From: Diadema setosum
Lineage: Eukaryota; Echinodermata; Echinoidea; Diadematoida; Diadematidae
Direction: 5' to 3'
NCBI RefSeq assembly: GCF_964275005.1
Contig: NC_092685.1
Location: 26,583,649 to 26,647,648 of the forward strand
DNA length: 64,000 nt
Below the pieces are notes generated by a model. That model did no database searches, was not told the origin of the DNA, and worked only from the letters and a program-made list of their open reading frames with translations. Shown here piece by piece: positions 1 through 9,999 of the stretch (position 1 is its first letter; each line of letters opens with the position of its first letter). Position numbers and translations under genes: made by a program.

Positions 1-126
1 ATGAATGATGATGATGAATAATGATGATGATGATAGTGATGGTGATGATGACGATAATGATGATGATGATGAATGATGATGATAATGAATGATGATGATG
101 ATAATGAATGATGATGATGATAATGA
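1..126. repeat. ATG/TGA microsatellite
   Basis: Imperfect trinucleotide array of ATG with ATGA interruptions, in a UBXN1 intron just upstream of the first visible exon. Confidence 0.9.
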
Positions 127-191
127 TTGATATGGTTGAAAGGTAACCATTGTGATTGACAAGACAAATTTGGCAAATTTTTTGTATACAG

Positions 192-3100
192 GCTGTTTGC
201 CCACGGTGACGATCCAGACATTGACGAACCGTTTGAGGTGCCAAAAGGGGTAACCCTCGGTGGAGAATCCGCTGCAACAGGAGATTCCAACACAGAAGGC
301 AAGTGCTGCCCCTTTCCAAAATGCATATCATGAGATCCATGATGAAAAGAATTTCTGTATTCTGTAGCTGCAGCTGCAGCTCATTAAAAACTTACTCATT
401 CTGCAATATGAATGGATTATTCAGAGATGTAAGATTTAATTCTTCACAGATTTTGTCCAAGTTTGTCTTGATGGCAGATCTGCTATCTTTTTACCTGGTA
501 ACGGTTTCCTCCAATTCTGATTTGCGTTTTCTCACTGAATCGTTGGACAATTACAAGTACATACTTGGAAGCATGTCTGTAGAAGTGTTATGATGAGGTG
601 AGAATATTCTAACATAGTCATACCAAATTTGGGCTATTCTCTGTGCAATGATATATTTACATGAAATAAATCTTTGATTCATGGAGAAGAAAAAAAAAAA
701 ATCTGTCAGGTTTTGATGACATTTGCATACCATTTGTGTGCATCACCACTCAAAGTGTGATGACAGTCAGTCGTTGGACTTGCATTTTCAGGCACTACCA
801 GTGGGGAGCAGACGACAGAGCAGACAACAGAGCAGACGACAAAGGAGACAAGTTCTGAACCAGCGCAAGTCAAGTCACTCAAGTGTGACGAGTGAGTGCT
901 GCTTAGTCCTTTTCAAGGAAGCTTTGCAATTTATGTGTATTAGTGAGGGGTCAGAGCAGTGTTTGTTGTCTCATGTTTGTTTATGGTTGCAGAAAAATCC
1001 AAACATTCTTTTTCTTTTTTTTTCTCTTTTTTTTTTTCTTGGAGAGAAACAAAACTGTGTACATTGATAGAAATGAGAAATGAAAGACTGTTCAGTTCAT
1101 ACTACTGACATGATTTCAAACAAACAAACAAAACATAACACCTATGGTGAATTAGTTGACATTGACCAGCCAAAGTCACTGGCATATTCTCTTTTCAAAT
1201 GCAGATGTACCTATAATATCACATTATCATTGTTATTTGAGACATATAGGTGTGGCATGGATATCAGTCTTTAATGGTGTTAAGATTCAGCAGTTTTTTT
1301 AGGTTTAGAAGGTTTACAGAATTAAATGAGTCATGTATATCAGTGAAAAGTGTTAAAGGGGGTATCTCACTGAGCGGCGAACATTTGCGAACGTAGCGAA
1401 TTTTGGATTTCGCCAGGGTTTGTAAAGGGTTGCAAAAGGTTCGTTAACAGTTGCAAGAAAGTTTGCAAACGGTTTTTCTTGTCGCAAGCAGTATTTCTTG
1501 TCGCACAGAAATTTTGAACATGTTCAAAATTTCTTTGTGAATTTGTATTTTCGCTGACAGTTGCAAACATTTGCAGAACACTCGTAAGAATTTGCAAACG
1601 GTCGTGATACGGTGTCACTAACATTTTTATTTGATTCGCCACTTCTAGCGAAGAAGTAACCATATGGTTCCTATACAAAAGCTCCTGAAACAGGTAAGGT
1701 TCCACTCTAAGAAGTTCTTGAAGCTCTTGACATCTCCATCATGTAATTGCTGCAAAAGCTTTTTATATTGACCAAAGTCTGTCCTCTGCAACAACCACTC
1801 TCTGATCCAAGCAGTCTTTCTTTTCTTCTTCCTTTCTTGTTTTTCTTCGCTGCACGATAGCTGTAGCAGCAGCCAGGCAAAGCTGCTCTTCAAGGATAGC
1901 AGCACGTTAAGCCTCTTCTTGGCAGAAAATCATTTCCATATTCTGGAAATCCATCTTGAACGGTGGTCACAAGAGATCTGAATGCATGCAGTGGAAGGTT
2001 GTACGTTCGTTTTTGGGGTCTGATTATACGCAATCGCATGGTACTTTTCCAGGTCCCAAAACATTCGCAAATTGTCGCAAGGGATTTGCAAACAGTTGCT
2101 AATATTTGCAAAACTGTCGCTAACATTTGTTAACAGTCGCGAGTAGTCGCCACCTGTGTTTCGCAAACACTTCGCAAACATTCGCTGAAGTGTTGCTAAT
2201 TGTCGCTAAACATCGCTAAAAGTCGCTAACTGTCGCTAATGGCAGAAGCGAACCTTGATTTTTCGCAAACATTCGTCAGAAAAGTTGGCGAAGCTCAAAG
2301 TCACTACGTTCGCAGACGTTCGGCGCTCAGTGAGATACCAGCTTTAGTAGAAATTTAAAGGAGGGATGAGTAGGGAGGGGAGAAGGAAGATTTTTTTCTA
2401 CAAATGGAACTACTGTATTCATATTTAAGCTTCAGTTGGTAATAACTCTTTAGGTTTATATGTAGTTTGTTATGTTCCCCAAGGAGGTTATGTTTTTTTG
2501 CTGTTAGCTTGTCTGTTTGCAAATTAACTCAAAAACTTGCTAACAGATTTGGATTAAACTTACAGGAAAAGTTGACAATGACACAAGTAACAGGTGATTA
2601 GATTGTGGTACTGATCCTGGAATTTTTATGAAGGATTTTTCATCTCTTGGCAAATAGGGTCAATGAACTTGGGAGTTCAAGCTGCGCGAATTTGAGGTTT
2701 GCATACACGCACACTAATGCGCGTGCTCTGCCCGAGGTGCCGCGCAGCAGGAAGCTGATGAGGTGAACACAAGGCTTCTTTATCATTGGGATATTGGGCA
2801 ATTTTCAGCATGCGTGTACAGGTGGAAATGAGCTGCTTGGCGGAGGTCTGTGCGCTCTGAGTGCTTTTCTAGTTAGTTCAAATGTATTATGCCATATAAT
2901 ATGCTAGATGCATTTTTCATTGTCAAGGCAATAGGAAGAAAAGTATACTTTCAAACAGAAATGAAAATTAGAATTAATTTATTTCCTATCAGTAGACATC
3001 TTTCCAGCAGTGATAGGATTAAGTTTGACCCTTGCTCTTAATGATGACAGTGTAATTATCATATACCTTTGAATGGTTGAAATTGTCAGAGTTGGAGAAG

Positions 3101-6100
3101 AGTTGTGACACCTTTAGAAGCCTGTCAAATTGGATAATTGTGTGTCATGTTAGGAAAAAGATCATGCATGAAATATTGTCAATGTCAAAACCACCGGATA
3201 TTAGATATGTTTTTTGTTTTCTTCGCATAGATACAAGAATTAACCAATTATGCAAAATGATGTATGGTCAGATGAGATGACTCATAATCAGTATGGTCGT
3301 TGAAGTGCCATTAAAAAAGGTTTTCTTTCCCTCCGAAGTTAAACTAAGTCTTGAAACACATGCAAAAATTACCTGATTTATTCCTTTGATTGCACAGTAC
3401 AAATGCTTTATACTCTTATGTTTTGTATTTCAGTTGTGGGAAGAAACTTCGAACAGAAGATGACGTTCAGGTAAGAGAATGCCTTAAAAAACACTTCCAG
3501 TAACACATTGGAGTGAATATTGATAATGACATCAGAATTCTAGTCTGAATATATTTAGGTTGCTGAACTTGACATCACAAACATGTTGCTGCATTGAATC
3601 CCACACCCTCGCAAGCATGATTGCAATGTTTATCTTTACATTGGTACTCTGTACCAATAAAATCATGCTGTTGTTCACATAAATTCAAGGGGAGGTATGA
3701 TTAACCCTAACTAGGCCGGGCTATTTAGGTAGATCATAGAGCCGGGGGGGGGGCCTCCCAGGCCCCCCCTCCAGATCTCGGCCGTCGACCGCGCAATCAC
3801 GACGAAAATTGGCACGCACATTGCCTATGATGTAATCTAAAGTACTACGAAGTTAGATTTTTGAAAAATTGTCATTTATGCTAAATTATGCTAATTTATG
3901 CATAATGATGCATGAAATCAGACAATTTGGTATAAATCACTAAATAAAGCCTGAAATGGGCACATTTTTTGGTGTAAATATTCTTTTTAGTGTCCTAAGC
4001 AAATATAAGAGAAAAAAATTGAGCCATCCAAAAAAATTTCTTAAGTATTTTATTGTTTTTTGAATTTCTTATGTATTTCTTTGTTTTTTCGACTTTATGT
4101 TTTTCATTGTTTTTTCGATGAAACTTGTCCGCGACATTGTTCCGAACGAGAAAATGTGTTATTAGTTGATTTTAATCAATAAAACCCCAAAATAATCATG
4201 CTTTTATGAAATTTGACTGTAAGCACAGTTTCCATTGAAATTGTACACGAATTCACGTTTTTGAGCAATTTTTGGTCTGACATGCATGTACATATTTATG
4301 CGAAACTTCGGAACCGCGCGCCCGGGCATCGCAAATTTGGTGTCAAAAGATGCGGGAGACTCGACAGAAAAAAGTCATGAAACGTCGCGGTGATAGCTTT
4401 TCACGTTAGCGATACATCGCGCGGAACGTCGCGCGGAACGTCGAGGGGGGGGGCCTCGGAGGCCCCCCCCCGGCCTAGTTAGGGTTAAACAAACATGTGT
4501 CTTTCAGAAAAGCATTAATAATGATAATATGTCGTTGAGAAATGAGGCAACATTATGCTTCATGTATTAGATTATTCTTCTTTTTTGATGACTGTTATTT
4601 CTGTATGTTATCTTGCATGATTCTCAGACATTTTTTTTTTTTAAAGAAATTTCTTGTTTTTCCAGTTCATCTTATTTCTCTTTCAATCCATATTTCAACC
4701 AAAGCTCCATGCAGCCAGGACTGGGCACCAGAGCTTCTCAGAATCCACAGAGGAGATCAAACCACTCACGGAGGATGAAAAGAGAGAACAAATGGCAAAG
4801 TAATAAATTTGATATGTATGTGCGTGTAGTTTAAGTGCATATTGGCTCCTCAAACTGGTAAAAGTGATAGTGATGTTACAATTAACTTTCATGACACATA
4901 CGGATCTCCACCTGGTAAGATCCTAGAATTGAGGCACTCAAAATTTCAAAATATGATTAACCCATTACCTGTACAAAGTCTACAGTGGATTGAAGAATTT
5001 TTGAGGGGAATGGGTGAAATTCTATGTCTTTATTAGATGTGTCCTTAGAATTTTGTAACATTTGCCTCCATCCATCTGTGCCAAGGTAATGTGAGTCTAC
5101 TTCCCTGCCAGTTGTGTAATACCCTCATTCCACAGAGATTTTTCTCATTGGTCACTCATTGGAAGCAAAAGTGTTTGCTTCCAGCCACCCACTGATGGGG
5201 TATCGGACCACAGTCTGATAAATCTGACTGTGTTGGTCGACTGTCGGGTCAGTGTCAGATATGTCGGCCGTGATCTGATGAGGACCTGATGGTCGACCAA
5301 CATAGTCAGATTCATCAGACTGTGATCTGATACTGTTCAGTGGGTGGCCGGAAGCAAAAAACTTTGCTTCCAACGAGTGAACGATGAGACAAAATCTCTG
5401 TGGAAAGGGATCATAAGCCAGCAATCTAAGCTACTAAAAAATTTTTGCATGTGTGTAATGGCTTGAGAGTGTCGTGTTATTTGTTGTTGTTTTTTCCGTA
5501 CGCTGTTTGAAAAGGATGAGTCAATCCTGTGAAGATGACCTAACCTACAAGGTTTAGAAATAAAATCTCAATTAGGAATGTGATTTGGTAAATGTTGGTA
5601 GTTATTGCCAAATTTGATTATACACTCAGCAAAAAAAAAAAAAAAAAAAGTAAACACTTTTTACAGCACATATATTTCATAGAAGAATTTGATCAAAACT
5701 ATTGTGTCATTGTATATATGTGTCATATGTATGAAAAATATGTGCTGGAAAAAGTGTTTACTTTCTTTTTTTGCTGAGTGTAGATTGATCTCAGAGATGT
5801 TAGCTGTCTGACTTCGCCAAGTGCAATGTCCAGTAATGATTTTTTTAAATGATGTGGAGGAATTTGAGAAAAACAAAGACATCTTGTAATTTCCTGTGAA
5901 TAGCCAAGTGTCGGGAAAGTGTCAATTCATTGGACTTTCTGAAGTCCCCTCCAAAAACAAAAAAAAAGGAGAAGAAGAAGCGATTGTATGGACTTAAATG
6001 GATATTTGTCTATCACTCTATCCTTTGTGACCAGGTTGCAAGAGAGACTGAAACAGAGGAAGGAGGAAAAGAAGGAGCAGGAGAAGAAGGAAGCCCTGGA

Positions 6101-9100
6101 GAGAGAGAAGATGAGGAGAAAACAGGGCAAGGAGATTGGGCAGGCCAAGCAACAGTGAGTGTCTGTAGATGTAATATGGACTACCCATACCTTCCATTTT
6201 GATACTTTTGTATTCATGATGTATGCACAAGTGACATCTTGTCCCTGGAACATGTGAATGCATTTACAAGAACAACAACAACAACAAACAGATTGTTTTT
6301 GACATACATAAATATGTGAATGGACACATTCAAATCAACCTCATTGTGAGAAAGTATTTAAGAGGATCAATGCAGATGCCTAAGTCTATTTGAATATGAA
6401 AGCTTTCAGAAGCTATTAAAGATATCCGTACCCAGTAGTTCATTTTTTTCATGAGAAATGTACATACGATAAGGGTTCTGAATTCTTGGATTGCTGAGAA
6501 GGCATGTATATTCGCTATCTTTTTATGATATGATATGTAAATTTCTTTCCCCTGCCTATTAAGGATGGAACTGGAGGAGGCAAAGCGTTTGGCTGACCTA
6601 AAGAAAAGGGAGAAGATGGAGGACAAATTGGCCAGGTAGGTTCCCCATCACTCTTTGAAATATCATGGGCAAATTTCAATTTTGTTTTCTCTCCTATAAA
6701 AGAAACTGAATCTTTCTGATTGCTGACAGATGTTGAGACTTTCAAGAAATGAAAAGTATCAGTGAGCAATATTCAAAAGAATCTAAAGAGGTGACTCCTT
6801 TTATAATGAAGACCTCGGGTACCAGTAGTTTTCTTTCGTTATATCGAAATTTTGTTATAGCCAAACAGTAATGTAGGGGCCTACATAAGCGGTGGCCCGG
6901 CAGCCTGGCAGCCCAGGGTCATTAACAATTATTGTTGGGCCACCAAATTTATATTTTGAGGCAGTTAAGGTTGAAATAGACTGTTATTTTTGCTTCTATT
7001 TCAGACCACTACATATCTTTCTCATGCCACCAGATTAAAAAGTGTTAGTGTCAAGCCCTGAGTAAAGTATATAAAGATATATAGAGGATAATTTTGGGAC
7101 CTAGGTTTTTACTCGCATTGTATCAAGAATTTCGTTATAGCCGTGTTCATTATAGTGAGAGTGCACTGAATTATATTTGTGGATCTCCCACAATCCTACA
7201 GGCAAAGAGTCAAGGAGCAGATAGCCCGCGACAGAGCAGAGAGGGCAGCCAAGGAGGCCAAAAGGAAAAGCGGAGAGGGACAACTGCAAGGATCAGTGCC
7301 AGCTGCAGCTGCAGCTGCTACTGCCACGCCCACTGCCACACCCACAGCAAGCTCTGCCCCAAAGAAGGAATATGACACCTCCAGGTTACAGGTATGTGTA
7401 TTCTTTTTCTCTCTCTTTTGCTGGAGGGAGATGTATGCACTTTTCTTTTTGGCATGCTTTGGATATCAATGGATATTGCAGTTGTCAGCTGAATTTTCTC
7501 TTACTTAGAGATTTGAAAGGGGTTGTGAAGTTATGTTTTCAATTTCTACCACTATCAAATGCATTTACCATATATAAATGTATACAGGGACAAGTTTTTC
7601 AGTATTTTAGACCAAAAATACAACTTGGTTACATTTTGGTTCAAAGTGGGCAAAGGTCAAAGCCAGAGGGGACAAAAAAAATGTCCTCATTAAGTCAAAG
7701 TGAAGGAATAACCCTTTTATGCATTTCACTTCCAAGTTTTAATAGGTACAAAAATAAATTCTTGTAAGGCATTTCACTAATGCATTTTAAGATGAACTTA
7801 ATTTCACAGTACAAGATCAAATTCTGAAAGTTTCCCATTTTGCTATTATCAGGGAAATATTTGAAAAGAATATTATCCCAAAGAGTGCAGTTGTGAATTC
7901 TGTCAAAGCAATTCCCTGGTTTAAATTAGGGCAAGTTATGATGGAGGTCAAAGTGAATACATTGTGTATCTTTCATTTATTACTCAAGTATCATAGCGCT
8001 GTTACAAAAACGTGTTTTGATGCAGTTCAGTCAAACCTGGAATGGTAGTTCTTGAAATATATTCAAAGTTGATCAGGTTGTAAGCCCTAACTAGTAATGA
8101 ATTAAGATCTTAGGTCAGGATCACAGGTTAGAGATGAATACTTTAAGATGATTTGTCATTAAACAACAACAAACAAACTAACCAAAAGATAACATTGTAT
8201 AGATTATGTCATTGCATTTTTTGTCCCCCTATTTTGCTGCCAGATCCGACTGAGTAATGGAAGCGCGCTGACCCAGTCCTTTGGGGCCATGGAGCCCCTA
8301 GCCGCTGTTCGGGTCTATGTGGAGCTTAACAGGACAGACGGCCAGTCAGGGCCATTCTCCCTCATGACCCCCTTCCCCAGGAAGATCTTCACCTCAGAGG
8401 ACATGGAAAAGCCCCTCAAAGAATTAGGTAAAAATCAAGTTTTTCTCCTTTCAACCCATTGAGGACGAGTCCCGAATATACTCGGGCAAGTGCCTATGGG
8501 AAATGTGTGTTGTAGCAAAATCAGCCTGTCCTCAATGGGTTAAGGTGAGTTTGTATCATTTCTTACACAATAATGGTGGTATACCACTTTTACATTGTTT
8601 TGCAATGGAATTATGTGTGTGAACTACATTGTAGTCATTATATTACTTACAAGGTAGGTGCTCTGTGCCTAACGGAAAGGGTGTACAAAATGGCTGATAG
8701 TGTGTATGTAAATTTGCAGTCATGGCAAGTGAATTGACTGCTACATCATACATCGTGCTTCATACATAGCAAGAGAGCGTCGTTAATATCTAGAGAAGTA
8801 GAATAGAAATTGAAGGATAGCTTTTCCGTGTGTGTCTGGTGGTCAGGGTGAGGTGTGTGTGCATATGTGTGTGTGATAGCTAACCCTGAAACACAACTAA
8901 AACCTGCAGAGTCTTTTCAGTGTCAGGCCATGTGGGAATATGTGGTATTAGTACTAAACTTCCTTTCTTTTAGCATTGCTGTTTAATAGTGCATTAAGCA
9001 AGATTCACCCTGAAAAAAAAAATTGTAGTCTTTGAATTAACTCCCATAATTATCCCATATCTCTCTCGTTCTTTCTCTGTTTGCTATTCACAGGTCTTGT

Positions 9101-9137
9101 TCCCTCGGCGGTGTTAACAGTCACCAGACCACAATGA
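192..9137 (+). CDS. UBXN1: UBX domain-containing protein 1 (UBXN1/SAKS1), 3' nine coding exons
   Basis: UBXN1 family proteins bind ubiquitin through an N-terminal UBA and the AAA ATPase p97/VCP through a C-terminal UBX. Visible exons: 192-298, 792-891, 3434-3470, 4705-4799, 6035-6154, 6564-6635, 7202-7391, 8244-8427, 9094-9137. They join in frame to 315 residues plus stop; the start codon and most of the UBA lie left of the window. In order: end of the UBA with DDPDIDEPF; a Thr/Gln-rich linker; a C2H2 zinc finger (Cx2Cx12Hx5H) split over exons 2-4 of those visible; a long charged Lys/Glu/Arg coiled coil (exons 4-7); an Ala/Thr/Pro linker; and a UBX domain with the FPR p97-contact motif (exon 8), ending in TVTRPQ. 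My recollection is that fly and worm orthologues carry the zinc finger and human UBXN1 does not. Intron 1 of the visible set uses a GC donor. No truncation or frameshift is seen. Confidence 0.93.
1356..2344. mobile_element. Non-autonomous TIR element, about 1 kb, TA target duplication
   Basis: Ends are AAGGGGGTATCTCACTGAGC on the left and the inverted GGTATCTCACTGAGCGCCGA on the right, flanked by TA at 1354-1355 and 2345-2346. The arms are filled with short degenerate words (TTTGCAAA, GTCGCTAA, TTCGCAAA). No transposase reading frame is recognised; the open frames in it are by-products of these repeats. It lies in the UBXN1 intron 891-3434. Confidence 0.8.
2473..2875. repeat. Dispersed repeat beginning CCAAGGAGGTTATG and ending in GGCGGAGGTCTG
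   Basis: The stretch opens with TTCCCCAAGGAGGTTATGTT and closes with AGCTGCTTGGCGGAGGTCTG, then TGCGCTCTGAGTGCTTTTCT. I recognise these two ends from memory as an interspersed repeat common in marine invertebrate genomes. No TIR or protein is visible and I cannot assign a class. Confidence 0.55.
3705..4484. mobile_element. TTAA-flanked TIR element (780 bp)
   Basis: Termini CCCTAACTAGGCCGGG and CCCGGCCTAGTTAGGG are inverted copies flanked by TTAA at 3701-3704 and 4485-4488. G- and C-runs lie just inside each end. The interior is AT-rich and has no recognisable protein. TTAA duplication fits piggyBac or Kolobok type non-autonomous elements. It lies in a UBXN1 intron. Confidence 0.85.
5121..5412. 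mobile_element. Long hairpin MITE with palindromic GGAAGCAAA blocks
   Basis: The two halves pair over about 125 bases: CCACAGAGATTTT, CTCATTGG, GGAAGCAAA, CCACCCACTGA and AGTCTGATAAATCTGACT on the left recur inverted on the right, meeting around 5265. No clear target duplication. Located between UBXN1 exons 4705-4799 and 6035-6154. Confidence 0.7.
5623..5780. mobile_element. Tc1/mariner-type MITE, TA target duplication
   Basis: Termini CACTCAGCAAAAAAA and TTTTTTTGCTGAGTG, flanked by TA at 5621-5622 and 5781-5782. The inverted arms continue through GTAAACACTTTTTACAGCAC for about 60 bases each. Confidence 0.85.
6825..7170. repeat. Old fragment carrying TTATAACGAA-type inverted repeats
   Basis: TTCGTTATATCGAAATTTTG near 6833 and TTTCGTTATAGCCGTG near 7130 are repeat-like. 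The first is the inverse of a stretch near 53594 (ATTCCGATATAACGAAAG), so this is a diverged dispersed element in a UBXN1 intron. Confidence 0.4.
8455..8539. mobile_element. 85-bp GTTGAGGAC MITE, copy A
   Basis: Ends CCCATTGAGGACGAG and GTCCTCAATGGG, flanked by TCAA and TTAA. It contains the near-palindrome CCCGAATATACTCGGG. It starts only 27 bases after the UBXN1 exon that ends at 8427. Other copies in this window: 18179-18263 and 54498-54581, with a partial copy near 15438-15470. Confidence 0.85.
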
Positions 9138-9356
9138 TATCTGTCAACCTGCCAAGCTTCTAAATTATATACTGTAAATTGTCTGGGATCGCCCCGATGA
9201 CGCAGAAATTTTATGTAAACTCTAAAAGTTGTTTGCCAGCTGCTGGCATGCTTGTAGGCATTTAGATGGAATCAGATTTTGCTGCTCTAGATCTGATGTG
9301 GTCCAGAGGAGAAATGAGACAGGCCAGTAGTTCATACGAATGTGTCATTTAGTGTA

Positions 9357-9556
9357 CTGTAAAAGGAGGAATGTTCATGTGCATTTTGATTTCGCAAATT
9401 TCACCAAGATTCCTGAAATTAAAATGCACATGAAAGTTCTTGTCTACACTTCATGCATTGAATGTTAGAGGCAACTCGTGAAAATTTCATGCCGCGAAAA
9501 AGGCTGTTGGCTCCAATTTGCGAAAATTCCTTCCGCAAAAATATTGTGTTTTACAG
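9357..9556. mobile_element. CTGTAAAAC MITE family, copy A (TA target)
   Basis: Termini CTGTAAAAGGAGGAATGTTC and TTTTACAG, flanked by TA at 9355-9356 and 9557-9558. It shares the internal words TCTTGTCTACACT and GCATTGAATG with copies at 13351, 55879 and 62867. It probably lies in the UBXN1 3' UTR or just past it. Confidence 0.85.
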
Positions 9557-9887
9557 TATGTGGAGTGTTTAGTATCACAACAAGGAAAAAATATAAATAT
9601 ACCGGTTTCATTAAAGTCATGTGGGTGTTAAGATGACGATTTCTTGAAGATTTCATTGTTTTGACAATCCAGAAAAAGAGATACATGTGAGTCATGGAGT
9701 GGAAACGCGATTTAAAGGGGAGGTTGAAAACCAGCTGTTTGTCTGTTATAACCAATATGTCAGTGTATGGTACATACCAAAGACGCTTAACTAATAAGAC
9801 ACGAAAGTGCGCGCTAATCCTGTACAAAACAAATGGACAGCGCGCGGTCTTCAAGCGTATACGCATATCACCTGAGACGCGCTGCCT

Positions 9888-9999
9888 TGACGCTTGATAA
9901 ACAACAGCAACGGCTTCAGGGACAGCGCGTCTCAGGTGATGTGTGTCTTTGCCTGAGACGCGCTGTCTTTGAAGATGTTGTTGTTGTTTATCAAGCGTT
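9888..9999. repeat. Short hairpin repeat with CCTGAGACGCGCTG blocks
   Basis: ACGCTTGATAAACAACA pairs with TGTTGTTTATCAAGCG, and CAGCGCGTCTCAGG with CCTGAGACGCGCTG. A further copy of CCTGAGACGCGCTG lies just left at 9870. Likely a small foldback element. Confidence 0.6.

Noticed and set aside
1367-2181. Overlapping minus-strand open frames of 78-112 codons
   Set aside because: Low-complexity peptides from the TTGCAAA/TCGCTAA word array of a MITE; no domain recognised.
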